From assembly GCA_018376135.1 (NCBI GenBank), contig JAHABX010000003.1, positions 1 to 64,000 of the forward strand: a DNA stretch of 64,000 bases, written 5' to 3'. Origin of the DNA: Clostridiales bacterium. Lineage in GTDB: Bacteria > Bacillota > Clostridia > Lachnospirales > Lachnospiraceae. Numbering within the stretch: position 1 is the stretch's first letter; each line of letters opens with the position of its first letter. The position numbers and the translations under genes were made by a program. Below the pieces are notes generated by a model, which was not told the DNA's origin, ran no database searches, and saw only the letters and a list, made by a program, of their open reading frames with translations. Below, piece after piece: positions 26,146-34,483 of this stretch.

Positions 26146-26526
26146 TTATTCCTCGTCTTCCGGCGCATCCTCATCATCCATTGCCATATATTCTCTGGAG
26201 GACACTCTCTTTTTCATCCGTTCTTCTTCCACTGCATCTGAGATAAGTTCCTTCACATTCTTAGCATTCTTAATGTTCTGGATGTACAGCTTGGGCATGG
26301 ATTTATCAACCGTATCACAGACGATCGTACCCAGCCCAAATATTCTCTGCATCAGAGAACATTCTAAGGTCAGATCCATGACCCGATAAAGCCGGATCTC
26401 TTCCTCCTTTGTTGACAGCAGACCGGATTCTGTAATGAATTTCTCCGGTGTGCATGTATACCTGGTAAAGGTCCACGGAAGCCCGAAAAATAACAGTCTC
26501 TTTTTATCACTCCACAGAATATTCAT
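26146..26526 (-). CDS. Bacterial PH-domain protein
   Basis: The 126-residue product has a bacterial PH (YdbS-like, bPH_2) fold pattern, with a KEEEIRLYRVMDLTLE strand-loop region and an acidic C-terminal tail (DDEDAPEDEE). No membrane anchor is present. The frame opens at a TTG at 26583, but that TTG is the -35 element of the promoter, so translation starts at the ATG at 26526 after an AAGGCAGG box. Its role is unknown. Confidence 0.75.
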   Translation of the reverse strand: MNILWSDKKRLLFFGLPWTFTRYTCTPEKFITESGLLSTKEEEIRLYRVMDLTLECSLMQRIFGLGTIVCDTVDKSMPKLYIQNIKNAKNVKELISDAVEEERMKKRVSSREYMAMDDEDAPEDEE

Positions 26527-26554
26527 ATCAGCACCTGCCTTTTCTTTTTCTATC

Positions 26555-26583
26555 AGTATAGAATATTTCAGAGTCTCCTGCAA
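26555..26583 (-). promoter_or_regulatory. Promoter of PH-domain and aminotransferase genes
   Basis: TTGCAG and TATACT are separated by 17 bases on the minus strand, immediately downstream of the rplQ terminator. Confidence 0.75.
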
Positions 26584-26585
26584 TA

Positions 26586-26625
26586 CAAAAATCCCCGCAG
26601 AAGGCTTTCGCCTTCCCGCAGGGAT
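26586..26625 (-). terminator. Terminator of the alpha ribosomal operon
   Basis: ATCCCTGCGGGAAGGC pairs with GCCTTCTGCGGGGAT around a GAAA loop, followed by five T. It lies 14 bases after the rplQ stop. Confidence 0.95.
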
Positions 26626-26639
26626 CTTTAAGTACAGAA

Positions 26640-27164
26640 TTAAACTAACTCTAATACAACTTCCATAGCAGCGTCACCTTTTCTCTGACCGATTTTCACG
26701 ATTCTGGTGTAACCGCCGTTTCTGTTTACATACTTAGGAGCGATCTCATCGAAAACTTTCGCAACAAGATCAACTTCCTGAGCTTTCTTCTTTCCGTCAA
26801 CCGGAGCTTTTGCAGTGTAGAGAACCTGCAGCATCTGTCTTCTTGCATGAAGTCTGGAAGGCAGATCCTTCTTGATCTCTTTTTCTACTTCGTCGTATAC
26901 AGTTACTTTCTTGCCGTCAACGACTTCTTTGACTCTCTTGCCGTCTTTGTCTTTGCGGGCAACCTTTGCAGTAACCTTTACCATCTCGAAGTTGTCTTTT
27001 TCTTTTACGCCCAGAGCGATGATACCCTCAGCGATTTTACGTACTTCCTTAGCCTTTGCTTCAGTAGTAACGATCTTTCCGTTTAATAACAGTGCAGTTA
27101 CCTGGCTTCTCAGTAAAGCCTTTCTCTGGGATGCAGTTCTGCTTAATTTTCTATACTTTGCCAT
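26640..27164 (-). CDS. rplQ: Ribosomal protein L17, expanded form
   Basis: L17 lies near the peptide exit of the large subunit. The N-terminus MAKYRKLSRTASQRKALLRS and the C-terminal GGYTRIVKIG are conserved. The protein has 174 residues, longer than the roughly 120 of many bacteria, owing to a lysine-rich insertion around residues 60-110 (KDKDGKRVKEVVDGKK region). A GGAGG box places the start at 27164, not at the earlier ATG. It follows rpoA and ends the operon. Confidence 0.97.
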   Translation of the reverse strand: MAKYRKLSRTASQRKALLRSQVTALLLNGKIVTTEAKAKEVRKIAEGIIALGVKEKDNFEMVKVTAKVARKDKDGKRVKEVVDGKKVTVYDEVEKEIKKDLPSRLHARRQMLQVLYTAKAPVDGKKKAQEVDLVAKVFDEIAPKYVNRNGGYTRIVKIGQRKGDAAMEVVLELV

Positions 27165-27266
27165 TTTATTTCCTCCATTCGTTGCGCCCCAAGCCATGCT
27201 TCTTCGGTCTTACTGACAGGGGGTCTGGCTTTCAACTAATTGGGACAGCTGCTGCGCAGCTTCCCT

Positions 27267-28226
27267 TTATTCTTCGCTCTGGTTCAGCTCCAGACCGAGT
27301 TCTTTCAGCTTTGCAAGGACTTCCTCCAAAGACTTGCGACCAAGGTTACGAACCTTCATCATATCTTCAGATGTCCGGTTGCACAGCTCTTCTACGGTAT
27401 TGATACCTGCTCTCTTCAGACAATTGTAGGAACGTACAGACAGCTCCAGCTCATCAATGTTCATCTCGAGAACTTTTTCCTTCTCGTCGCTCTCTGTCTC
27501 TACCATGATCTCTGCAGACTTGGCATTCTCAGACAGGTCGATGAAAAGGCTCAGATGCTCGCTCAGGACTTTAGCCGCCAGACTGACAGCCTCATCCGGA
27601 GCCAGGGTTCCATTGGTAAATACATCCAGTGTCAGCTTATCATAATCCGTAATCTGTCCTACACGAGTATTCTCTACGGTCAGATTTACTCTCTCTACCG
27701 GAGTATAAATGGAATCCACTGCAATCACACCGATTGGCAGCTCATCATTTTTATTCTTATCAGCACTTACATAGCCTCTGCCCTTGGTAATGGTCAGTTC
27801 CATGTATAACTTGCTGTCAGCACCGCCATTCAGATGTGCGATCACCACATCCGGATTCAGAATCTCAATATCCGGATCACACTGAATATCTGCTGCAGTC
27901 ACAACGCCTTCCCCTTCAAAATCAATATAAGCGATCTTCGCTTCCTCAGAATCGCTGCTGTTCTTGATCGCAAGGCTCTTGATATTCATGATGATTTCGG
28001 TTACATCTTCTTTTACACCCGGGATGGAGCTGAATTCATGAAGTACACCATCAATCTTTACCTGGCTGACTGCAGCGCCCGGCAAAGAAGAAAGCATGAT
28101 TCTTCTCAGGGAATTGCCAAGTGTCGTACCATAACCTCTCTCCAATGGTTCCACTACGAATTTGCCATATTTTTTATCTTCTGAAATCTCTGCAATTTCA
28201 ATCTTGGGTTTGTTAAATACTACCAC
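27267..28226 (-). CDS. rpoA: RNA polymerase alpha subunit
   Basis: The 319-residue alpha subunit has both the assembly domain (GYGTTLGNSLRRIMLSSL) and the C-terminal DNA-contacting domain (ELSVRSYNCLKRAGI, GRKSLEEV). It starts at a GTG after an AGGAGGGG box. It sits between rpsD and rplQ, as is usual in Bacillota. Confidence 0.98.
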   Translation of the reverse strand: MVVFNKPKIEIAEISEDKKYGKFVVEPLERGYGTTLGNSLRRIMLSSLPGAAVSQVKIDGVLHEFSSIPGVKEDVTEIIMNIKSLAIKNSSDSEEAKIAYIDFEGEGVVTAADIQCDPDIEILNPDVVIAHLNGGADSKLYMELTITKGRGYVSADKNKNDELPIGVIAVDSIYTPVERVNLTVENTRVGQITDYDKLTLDVFTNGTLAPDEAVSLAAKVLSEHLSLFIDLSENAKSAEIMVETESDEKEKVLEMNIDELELSVRSYNCLKRAGINTVEELCNRTSEDMMKVRNLGRKSLEEVLAKLKELGLELNQSEE

Positions 28227-28305
28227 TAAAAAGCCCCTCCTGTTCTGTGCCTAGTGACGAAACTTCCAGTTTTCCATATGAAAATAAATTTTCACAAAAG
28301 CGCCT

Positions 28306-28335
28306 GTGATTCCCCCTGCAAGCAGGCGGAACCAC
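28306..28335 (-). promoter_or_regulatory. Hairpin between rpsD and rpoA
   Basis: Fourteen-base arms (GTGGTTCCGCCTGC and GCAGGGGGAATCAC) pair with one mismatch and one wobble around two bases. No T-run follows. It could protect or process the mRNA, or tune rpoA expression relative to the r-protein genes. Confidence 0.5.
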
Positions 28336-28350
28336 ACTACGTTTTTATAC

Positions 28351-28944
28351 TTATTTGGAGTACAGCTCGACGATAAGCATCTCATCAACCGGAACATCGA
28401 TCATCTCTCTGGTTGGGAGTTCTTTCACAACGCCTTTTAAGTTCTCCTGATCAGACTCCAGCCACTCCGGAACCAGTCTGCCTGCAGTCGTCTCTAATAC
28501 TGCTTTGTAACGGTCAGAACCTTTGCATTTCTCTTTGATCTCAACCGTATCACCGGCTTTTACGCGGTAAGAAGGAATATTTACCTGCTTGCCGTTTACC
28601 AGTACATGCTTGTGGTCAACGATCTGTCTTGCCTCCTGACGGGTTCTTGCGAAACCGAGACGGAAAATTACGTTGTCCAGTCTGGACTCCAGCATGATCA
28701 TCAGGTTCTCACCGGTCATACCTTTCATACGGTCAGCCTTCTCGTAGTAGTTACGGAAAGGTTTCTCCAGAACGCCGTAGATGAACTTTGCTTTCTGTTT
28801 TTCTCTTAACTGAAGACCGTACTCGGAGATCTTTTTATTTCCTCTCTGGGAATTTCTGTTGGATTTTTTATCAATTCCTAAATAGATCGGATCCAGTCCA
28901 AGGGATCTGCATCTTTTAAGGACAGGTGTTCTATTAATTGCCAT
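28351..28944 (-). CDS. rpsD: Ribosomal protein S4
   Basis: Full-length S4 (197 residues), a primary 16S rRNA binder. The S4 RNA-binding domain is visible in RLDNVIFRLGFARTR and in HKHVLVNGK-like sequence (DHKHVLVNGKQVNIPS). It is part of the alpha operon, after rpsK and before rpoA. In several bacteria S4 represses this operon; no site was identified here. Confidence 0.98.
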   Translation of the reverse strand: MAINRTPVLKRCRSLGLDPIYLGIDKKSNRNSQRGNKKISEYGLQLREKQKAKFIYGVLEKPFRNYYEKADRMKGMTGENLMIMLESRLDNVIFRLGFARTRQEARQIVDHKHVLVNGKQVNIPSYRVKAGDTVEIKEKCKGSDRYKAVLETTAGRLVPEWLESDQENLKGVVKELPTREMIDVPVDEMLIVELYSK

Positions 28945-28961
28945 CTTCTATACCCTCCTGA

Positions 28962-29354
28962 TTAGACTCTTCTACGTTTTGGTGGACGACAGCCATTGTG
29001 CGGCACTGGAGTCACATCAGTAATGCTGACTACCTCAAGACCACATGCCTGAAGTGCACGGATTGCAGCTTCTCTACCTGAACCAGGTCCTTTTACGAAT
29101 ACATCTACTGTCTTTAAACCGTGTACTAAAGCTGCCTTTGTAGCAGTCTCTGCTGCAGTCTGTGCTGCATACGGAGTAGATTTCCTTGAACCTCTAAAAC
29201 CAAGACCACCAGCACTTGCCCAGCTTAATGCGTTACCTTCTGCATCGGTAAGGGTAACGATTGTATTGTTAAAAGAAGACTGGATATGTGCCTGTCCGCG
29301 TTCAACGTTTTTCTTAATACGCTTTTTTGTCACTTTTTTCGTAACTTTAGCCAT
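28962..29354 (-). CDS. rpsK: Ribosomal protein S11
   Basis: Full-length S11 (130 residues) of the 30S platform. GQAHIQSSFNNTIVTLTD and the C-terminal TPVPHNGCRPPKRRRV are conserved. It lies 17 bases before rpsD in the operon. Confidence 0.98.
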   Translation of the reverse strand: MAKVTKKVTKKRIKKNVERGQAHIQSSFNNTIVTLTDAEGNALSWASAGGLGFRGSRKSTPYAAQTAAETATKAALVHGLKTVDVFVKGPGSGREAAIRALQACGLEVVSITDVTPVPHNGCRPPKRRRV

Positions 29355-29403
29355 TTCTAAACTAACCTACTTTCTTCTACTTTCTATATTAATAGTTACT
29401 TAT

Positions 29404-29772
29404 TTATTTCTTCTTGTTTGCAACAGTTTTCTTAGGACCTTTTCTGGTTCTTGCATTGGTCTTTGTCTTCTGACCACGAACCGGAAGGCTTCTACGATGA
29501 CGAACGCCTCTGTAGCATCCGATCTCCTGAAGTCTCTTAATGTCCATAGCGATCTGTCTTCTCAGATCACCCTCTACAGTCTGAGTCTCATCGATCACAG
29601 CACTGATTCTCTTAACCTCGTCATCCGTCAGATCTCTGACACGGGTACTCGGGTCTACCTGAGCCTCTGCCAGGATACGGTTTGCGCTTACTCTACCAAT
29701 TCCATAGATGTAAGTTAACCCGATTTCAACGCGTTTTTCTCTTGGTAAATCTACACCAGCAATACGAGCCAT
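29404..29772 (-). CDS. rpsM: Ribosomal protein S13
   Basis: Full-length S13 (122 residues) of the 30S head. MARIAGVDLPREKRVEIGL, the helix-two-turn-helix region and the RGQKTKTNARTRKGP tail are intact. It is preceded by an unusually long 514-base gap to rpmJ. Confidence 0.98.
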   Translation of the reverse strand: MARIAGVDLPREKRVEIGLTYIYGIGRVSANRILAEAQVDPSTRVRDLTDDEVKRISAVIDETQTVEGDLRRQIAMDIKRLQEIGCYRGVRHRRSLPVRGQKTKTNARTRKGPKKTVANKKK

Positions 29773-29986
29773 GTGATTATTCCTCCATTTTCTTTTACCT
29801 ACAATATTTTCCTAAATGAGGCAGCGGATGAATCTTTCATCCTTTTGCCCAAATGGGTAATGACCCATTCTTTCCGGTACTCGTGCCTTTGGCACTCATC
29901 ATTCCCGGTTTCAAGCAATATCACTCTGCATTCAGCCATGCACAGAGTTGACGGGAATCACTGCTCAAGCTTGCTTGAAGCAGGGA

Positions 29987-30103
29987 TTATCGGCAAGGCT
30001 GTATAGGGCGCTTGCGCCCTGAGCGAGACACTTTTGTGTCGAGCTCATGCATGGCGGCTCTCGCACACCCTGAACCGGACATCTTTGTGTCGAGCTCATG
30101 CAT
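29987..30103 (-). CDS. Possible 38-residue peptide spanning the direct repeats
   Basis: A minus-strand frame from an ATG at 30103 encodes MHELDTK twice, because the 51-base repeat period is a multiple of three, and ends at a TAA. There is no strong ribosome-binding site. It could be a chance frame in a repeat element. Confidence 0.15.
   Translation of the reverse strand: MHELDTKMSGSGCARAAMHELDTKVSRSGRKRPIQPCR
30033..30062. repeat. Direct repeat, copy 1
   Basis: The 30-base unit begins TTTGTGTCGAGCTCATGC and ends GGCGGCTCTC. It is identical to the second copy 51 bases downstream and contains the palindrome CATGCATG. Confidence 0.9.
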
Positions 30104-30113
30104 GGCGGCTCTC
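30084..30113. repeat. Direct repeat, copy 2
   Basis: Identical to the unit at 30033-30062, with the same CATGCATG core. Confidence 0.9.
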
Positions 30114-30286
30114 ACCGTATCTGCATATATCTCACAGCTGAATCCTATCTTTGAATAATCGCACACTTTCGTCTTTAATATATATAATCAACCGTCCCAC
30201 ACATCCGTGTGTTTCAGTCGCAGCCGCATATATGAAAGGACTACAAGTGCTAACATTCTCAGAAAATAAGCTTACTTCTAAAAAAA

Positions 30287-30400
30287 TTAGCCCTGTCTCT
30301 GTTTGTGTTTCGGATTTTCACAGATTACTCTGATACTACCTTTTCTCTTGATGATTTTGCACTTTTCACAAATAGGTTTAACCGATGATCTAACCTTCAC
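30287..30400 (-). CDS. rpmJ: Ribosomal protein L36
   Basis: A 37-residue frame starts at a GTG after GGAGG. It encodes VKVRSSVKPICEKCK and a C-terminal ICENPKHKQRQG, the zinc-ribbon form of L36 (Cys11, Cys14, Cys27, His32). It is too short to appear in a 60-residue ORF search. It lies between infA and rpsM, as expected. Confidence 0.97.
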   Translation of the reverse strand: MKVRSSVKPICEKCKIIKRKGSIRVICENPKHKQRQG

Positions 30401-30625
30401 AGTAAAGTCCTCCTTTCATCTTTTCCTCTCTGCGGACACAAGCCCGCAAAATCATGCTTACATATTATAACAGACCCGTTTGGGATATGCAAGCGTTTTT
30501 TCTTGATTTTTCAAGGATTTTCGTAATAATATTGACAGGCAGTCCAGACCTGCCTGCCAATGCTTATATCGCACAGCTTCATCCCATCGAAATGATCTCT
30601 GATGCGCTTCGGATGTATAGCACTC

Positions 30626-30844
30626 CTACTTATCTCTCCAGATAATACGTCCTTTGGACAGATCATACGGGGACAGCTCAATCGTCACCTTATCACCCGG
30701 TAAAATACGGATGAAATTCATTCTGAGCTTACCGCTGATGTGAGCGAGCACCTTGTGTCCGTTCTCCAGCTCTACCTGGAACATGGCGTTTGGTAATTTC
30801 TCAATTACAGTTCCTTCAATTTCAATTACATCTGCTTTAGACAT
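30626..30844 (-). CDS. infA: Translation initiation factor IF-1
   Basis: The 72-residue OB-fold factor binds the 30S A site during initiation. MSKADVIEIEGTVIEKLPNA and the RGRI-like end (KGRIIWRDK) are typical. A longer frame begins at 30904, but the AGGAGG box precedes the ATG at 30844. Its start overlaps the end of the KOW gene by eight bases. A 225-base gap to rpmJ follows, in which nothing else was recognised. Confidence 0.97.
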   Translation of the reverse strand: MSKADVIEIEGTVIEKLPNAMFQVELENGHKVLAHISGKLRMNFIRILPGDKVTIELSPYDLSKGRIIWRDK

Positions 30845-31124
30845 TTTTATCCTCCTGCCTGTCTCGGCTCTCTGATTGAATTGCTTGCATGATATGTTCG
30901 TCACGAAGCGTCTGTCCGCTTCTCTGAATCTCTCTTACAGGTTCCGGTATCCGGTGAACCACCTGCACATGCTTTTTCTTCTTTTTCTTAGGGTTCGCCA
31001 GTGTCCGGATTTTTCCATCCACTAACCATACATACTCCGCTTCCGCGCAGATTATGATATAAAGTCTGCTCCGGTCATGCCCTGCCAGGGATCTGGCGAG
31101 CATCCCCGTCTCCATCTGTACCAT
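30837..31124 (-). CDS. KOW-domain RNA-binding protein
   Basis: The product of up to 95 residues has an L14e/KOW-like segment (GMLARSLAGHDRSRLYIII, VWLVDGKIRTL) and a lysine run NPKKKKKK. This small gene recurs between map and infA in Clostridia and is annotated as a KOW RNA-binding protein; its role is unknown. A start at 31115 (METGML) has better spacing to the GAGG box than the one at 31124. It overlaps infA. Confidence 0.8.
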   Translation of the reverse strand: MVQMETGMLARSLAGHDRSRLYIIICAEAEYVWLVDGKIRTLANPKKKKKKHVQVVHRIPEPVREIQRSGQTLRDEHIMQAIQSESRDRQEDKNV

Positions 31125-31134
31125 GCCTCTACCT

Positions 31135-31890
31135 CTATCTGTGGAGCGTCAGAAGCTCCGGCTCTCCATCTGTGATCAGCACGGTATTCTCATAATGTGC
31201 GGATACAGAATGGTCTGCCGCAATGACCGTCCACTCATCATCCAGCCAGTCTACCCTCCAGGTCCCCATGTTGATCATAGGTTCAATAGCAAGGGTCATA
31301 CCAGGCACAAGCTTCATGCCTCTTCTCTTCTGACGGAAATTGGGAACCTGAGGATCTTCATGGAGACTGGTTCCGATTCCATGACCGACCAGATCCTGTA
31401 CGATGCCATAGCCAAACTGACTTACATAATCATCGATAGCTGCCGAGATATCAAACAGGTGATTTCCTGCTTTGGCATACTTGATCCCTTCAAAGAAACT
31501 CTGCTTCGTCACATCCAGAAGCTTCTGTACTTCCTCACTGACCTGTCCGACTGCATGAGTTCTCGCTGCATCTGAATGATAGCCCTCATAGATCAGCCCT
31601 GCATCCAGGCTGACGATGTCTCCCTCCTTCAGGATCCTGTCCCGTTTGGGGATTCCATGAACCACCTCTTCGTTGACCGACACACAGATGGATGCCGGAA
31701 AGCCGCCATAATTCAGAAAATTTGGTACGCATCCCAGTTCACGGATGACCTTCTCCCCCCGTTCATTGATATCCATAGTGGAAATTCCCGGACGGATGAT
31801 CTTCGCCATCTCGTCATGTACGATCTCCAGCAGTCTCCCTGCTTCACGCATCTTTTCAATTTCTTTTGCAGATTTAATCGTGACAGCCAT
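31135..31890 (-). CDS. map: Methionine aminopeptidase, type I
   Basis: The 251-residue enzyme removes the initiator methionine from new proteins in the cytoplasm. The metal ligands are visible in VSLDAGLIYEGYHSDAART (two Asp), GHGIGTSLHEDP (His) and AIEPMINMG (Glu). It lies three bases after adk and ten before the KOW gene, the common Bacillota order. Confidence 0.97.
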   Translation of the reverse strand: MAVTIKSAKEIEKMREAGRLLEIVHDEMAKIIRPGISTMDINERGEKVIRELGCVPNFLNYGGFPASICVSVNEEVVHGIPKRDRILKEGDIVSLDAGLIYEGYHSDAARTHAVGQVSEEVQKLLDVTKQSFFEGIKYAKAGNHLFDISAAIDDYVSQFGYGIVQDLVGHGIGTSLHEDPQVPNFRQKRRGMKLVPGMTLAIEPMINMGTWRVDWLDDEWTVIAADHSVSAHYENTVLITDGEPELLTLHR

Positions 31891-31893
31891 GCC

Positions 31894-32538
31894 TTACGCT
31901 CCCAAAATCTTAACGACAGCCTGGAAAACATCCTCCATCTCCATGGTTCCGTCCACTTCTCTGAGGATTCCTTTTCCATTATAATAATCGATCAGCGGCT
32001 GAGTCTGCTCATGATATACACCCAGACGCTTCTGAACGGTCTCCGGCTTATCATCCTCTCTGAGGATCAGCTCTCCGCCGCAGGTATCACAAACGCCTTC
32101 CTTCTGAGTCGGTGCATATACCAGGTGATACGTAGCGCCGCAGCCTACACATGCACGGCGTCCGGACATTCTGCTGACAATATTCTCATCCGGAACCTCC
32201 ACATTGATGGCGTAATCCATGCTCTCACCGATGGCAGCCAGTGCTGCATCCAGGCTCTCTGCCTGCGGAATGGTTCTTGGAAATCCATCCAGAATGTATC
32301 CGTCCTTACAGTCATCCTGCTTTACGCGGTCAACGACCAGATCGCATACCAGCTCATCCGGAACCAGAAGTCCCTGATCCATATATGTCTTTGCTTTTTT
32401 GCCCAGCTCGGTTCCGTTTTTAATATTTGCTCTGAAAATATCACCGGTGGAAATGTGCGGGATCTGATATTTTGCTGCAATCTTTTTTGCCTGAGTTCCC
32501 TTTCCGGCTCCCGGAGCGCCTAACATAATGATTTTCAT
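31894..32538 (-). CDS. adk: Adenylate kinase
   Basis: The 214-residue enzyme interconverts AMP, ADP and ATP. The P-loop GAPGAGKGT and the zinc-binding LID (CVGCGATYH, CDTCGG) are intact, as in Gram-positive Adk. The frame opens at 32553, but the ATG at 32538 has the GGAG box and the conserved MKIIMLGAPG start. A terminator-like hairpin separates it from secY. Confidence 0.97.
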   Translation of the reverse strand: MKIIMLGAPGAGKGTQAKKIAAKYQIPHISTGDIFRANIKNGTELGKKAKTYMDQGLLVPDELVCDLVVDRVKQDDCKDGYILDGFPRTIPQAESLDAALAAIGESMDYAINVEVPDENIVSRMSGRRACVGCGATYHLVYAPTQKEGVCDTCGGELILREDDKPETVQKRLGVYHEQTQPLIDYYNGKGILREVDGTMEMEDVFQAVVKILGA

Positions 32539-32552
32539 AATAGTATTCTCCA

Positions 32553-32569
32553 ATTTTTTCCAAATTATA
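32553..32569 (-). promoter_or_regulatory. Possible promoter -10 region of adk
   Basis: A TGTATAAT sequence just upstream of the adk ribosome-binding site could be the -10 element of a promoter downstream of the hairpin at 32604-32652. The -35 is poor. A small inverted repeat, GGATGC/GCATCC, lies beside it at 32572-32586. Confidence 0.35.
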
Positions 32570-32603
32570 CAGGATGCAGAGCATCCGAAATATACATGGC
32601 TGT

Positions 32604-32652
32604 ATAAAAAGCCTGTACAAAACTACCTTTTCAGGTACCTCCGTACAGGCTT
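32604..32652 (-). terminator. Terminator-like hairpin between secY and adk
   Basis: On the minus strand AAGCCTGTAC pairs perfectly with GTACAGGCTT. The loop itself contains an ACCT/AGGT mini-stem, and a run of five T with ATA follows. It starts 48 bases after the secY stop and would split the spc genes from adk-map-infA. Confidence 0.75.
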
Positions 32653-32699
32653 GATCTTGACTGACTTATGCAGCTATACATACGTACAGCCACACCGCA

Positions 32700-34016
32700 T
32701 TAATCGTTCAGGAAACCTTTATAGTAACGTACCAGCATCTGGGATTCGATCTGTTTCAGAGTCTCTAAAACAACGCCCACGATAATGATAATGGATGTTC
32801 CACCAAAGGATACATTCGCACCAAAGATACCGTTGAACACAATCGGAATCACGCATACGATAATCAGCCCTGCGGCTCCGATAAATACGATGTAATTTAA
32901 AATTCTGCTGAGATATTCCGTCGTTGGCTTGCCCGGCCGGATACCAGGGATAAATCCACCCTGACGTTTCATATTGTTGGAAATCTCAATCGGGTTAAAG
33001 GTAATGGATGTGTAGAAGTATGCAAAGAACACAACCAACACAATATATACCAGAAGACCGATTGAATAAATCGGCTGGCTTGGATTGCACCAGCTTGACT
33101 GGTTCAAACCAGTCAGGATCTTGGCGCCGATCCCTGTACCGCCTGTCTTGCCAAGCAGTGACGCGATTACGCCCGGAAAACTCATCAAAGACATCGCAAA
33201 AATAACAGGAATAACACCTGCCGTATTTACTTTAAACGGAATATTTGTAGACTGACCGCCCACCATTTTCCGTCCCTGCATCTTCTTCGCGTACTGAACC
33301 GGAATCCGGCGTTCGCCTCCCTGAAGAACAATTACAAAGACAACCGTTACCAGTATTACCGCAAGAATGATCACCGCTGCCAGCACACCGCTCAGAATCG
33401 TCTTGCCTTTGATGAACTGATCATACAAAGTCACAAAGTCATCCGGGATTCTGGATACGATATTGACCAGAAGAACGATGGAAATACCATTTCCAACGCC
33501 ATGTGCTGTAATCTGCTCACCAATCCACATAAGGAATGCGCTTCCTGCGGTCATGGCAGCTACAACAACGATCATATTCGGAACAGTCGCTTCCTGAAGA
33601 AGTCCTCTTCCTCCAAAACCAATCGTCATGGCAGTACCCTCAATCAGTGCAAGGACAACTGTCAGATAACGGGAAATGGTCTGGATCTTCTTTCTTCCAT
33701 CCTCACCGTCCTTCTGCATCTCTTCCAGCTTTGGAATTGCGATGGTCAGAAGCTGCATGATAATAGAAGATGTAATGTACGGATTAATACCAAGCGCAAA
33801 AAGTGACATACTGGTAAAGGATCCGCCGGTGAACGCATCAAAGAAATTGAATGCGTCACCGGTCTGTGCTGCAAACCACTGGGCGAAATAATCTCTGTTT
33901 ACACCCGGAATCGGCAGCTGGGAACCAAAACGTATCACTATCAGCATAAAAAATGTGAAGATCAGTTTTTTTCTGATGTCCTCAATTTTAAATGCGTTCC
34001 GCAATGTTTTAAGCAT
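32700..34016 (-). CDS. secY: Preprotein translocase subunit SecY
   Basis: The 438-residue channel protein has ten predicted membrane helices and begins MLKTLRNAFKIEDIRKKLIFT. It forms the Sec pore that exports signal-peptide proteins such as the adhesin in this window. Its start codon overlaps the rplO stop by one base (TAATG), so translation is coupled. Confidence 0.97.
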   Translation of the reverse strand: MLKTLRNAFKIEDIRKKLIFTFFMLIVIRFGSQLPIPGVNRDYFAQWFAAQTGDAFNFFDAFTGGSFTSMSLFALGINPYITSSIIMQLLTIAIPKLEEMQKDGEDGRKKIQTISRYLTVVLALIEGTAMTIGFGGRGLLQEATVPNMIVVVAAMTAGSAFLMWIGEQITAHGVGNGISIVLLVNIVSRIPDDFVTLYDQFIKGKTILSGVLAAVIILAVILVTVVFVIVLQGGERRIPVQYAKKMQGRKMVGGQSTNIPFKVNTAGVIPVIFAMSLMSFPGVIASLLGKTGGTGIGAKILTGLNQSSWCNPSQPIYSIGLLVYIVLVVFFAYFYTSITFNPIEISNNMKRQGGFIPGIRPGKPTTEYLSRILNYIVFIGAAGLIIVCVIPIVFNGIFGANVSFGGTSIIIIVGVVLETLKQIESQMLVRYYKGFLND

Positions 34017-34456
34017 TAGATCACCTCGGCTTTTCCACCAAGAGCTTCAATTTTAGCTGCTGCACTTGCTGAAAATGCATTTGCCTGAACTGTAAGTTTC
34101 TTAGTTAATTCTCCATTTCCAAGAATCTTAACGCCATCTTTCGGGTTTCTAACGATTCCTTCTGCAATGAGAGTCTCTACAGAAACTACGCTGTCATTCT
34201 CGAATCTTTCCAGAGCGCTTAAATTAATACCAACGATCTCTTTGCTGTTCGGATTGGTAAAGCCTCTCTTCGGAATTCTTCTATATAATGGCATCTGACC
34301 ACCCTCGAAGCCTGGTCTCGGAGCTCCGGAACGAGCTTTCTGACCCTTGTGGCCCTTACCTGCAGTCTTGCCATTTCCTGAACCATGTCCACGACCTCTT
34401 CTGAAGTTATCGCTCTGCTTGGAGCCTTCAGCGTACTGTAAATTCGATAAGTCCAT
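34016..34456 (-). CDS. rplO: Ribosomal protein L15
   Basis: Full-length L15 (146 residues) of the large subunit. The glycine/arginine-rich N-terminal extension (RRGRGHGSGNGKTAGKGHKG) and RSGAPRPGFEGGQMPLYRR are conserved. It lies between rpmD and secY, with a one-base overlap to secY. Confidence 0.98.
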   Translation of the reverse strand: MDLSNLQYAEGSKQSDNFRRGRGHGSGNGKTAGKGHKGQKARSGAPRPGFEGGQMPLYRRIPKRGFTNPNSKEIVGINLSALERFENDSVVSVETLIAEGIVRNPKDGVKILGNGELTKKLTVQANAFSASAAAKIEALGGKAEVI

Positions 34457-34483
34457 TGTGACACCTCCTTAACTATACAAAAA

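Larger units (their letters stand above)
29773..30286. other. Hairpin- and repeat-rich insertion between rpmJ and rpsM
   Basis: Ribosomal genes here are normally separated by tens of bases, but this gap is 514 bases. It contains several short perfect hairpins: AATGGGT/ACCCATT near 29852, GTGCC/GGCAC near 29883, AGGGCGC/GCGCCCT near 30005 and GACAC/GTGTC near 30027. It also has two identical 30-base direct repeats. No promoter or terminator was recognised. It looks like a dispersed repeat element or non-coding RNA segment. Confidence 0.55.

Noticed and set aside
30837..30904. Extended IF-1 start at 30904
   Set aside because: The AGGAGG box and family length place the start at 30844; the extension overlaps the KOW gene.
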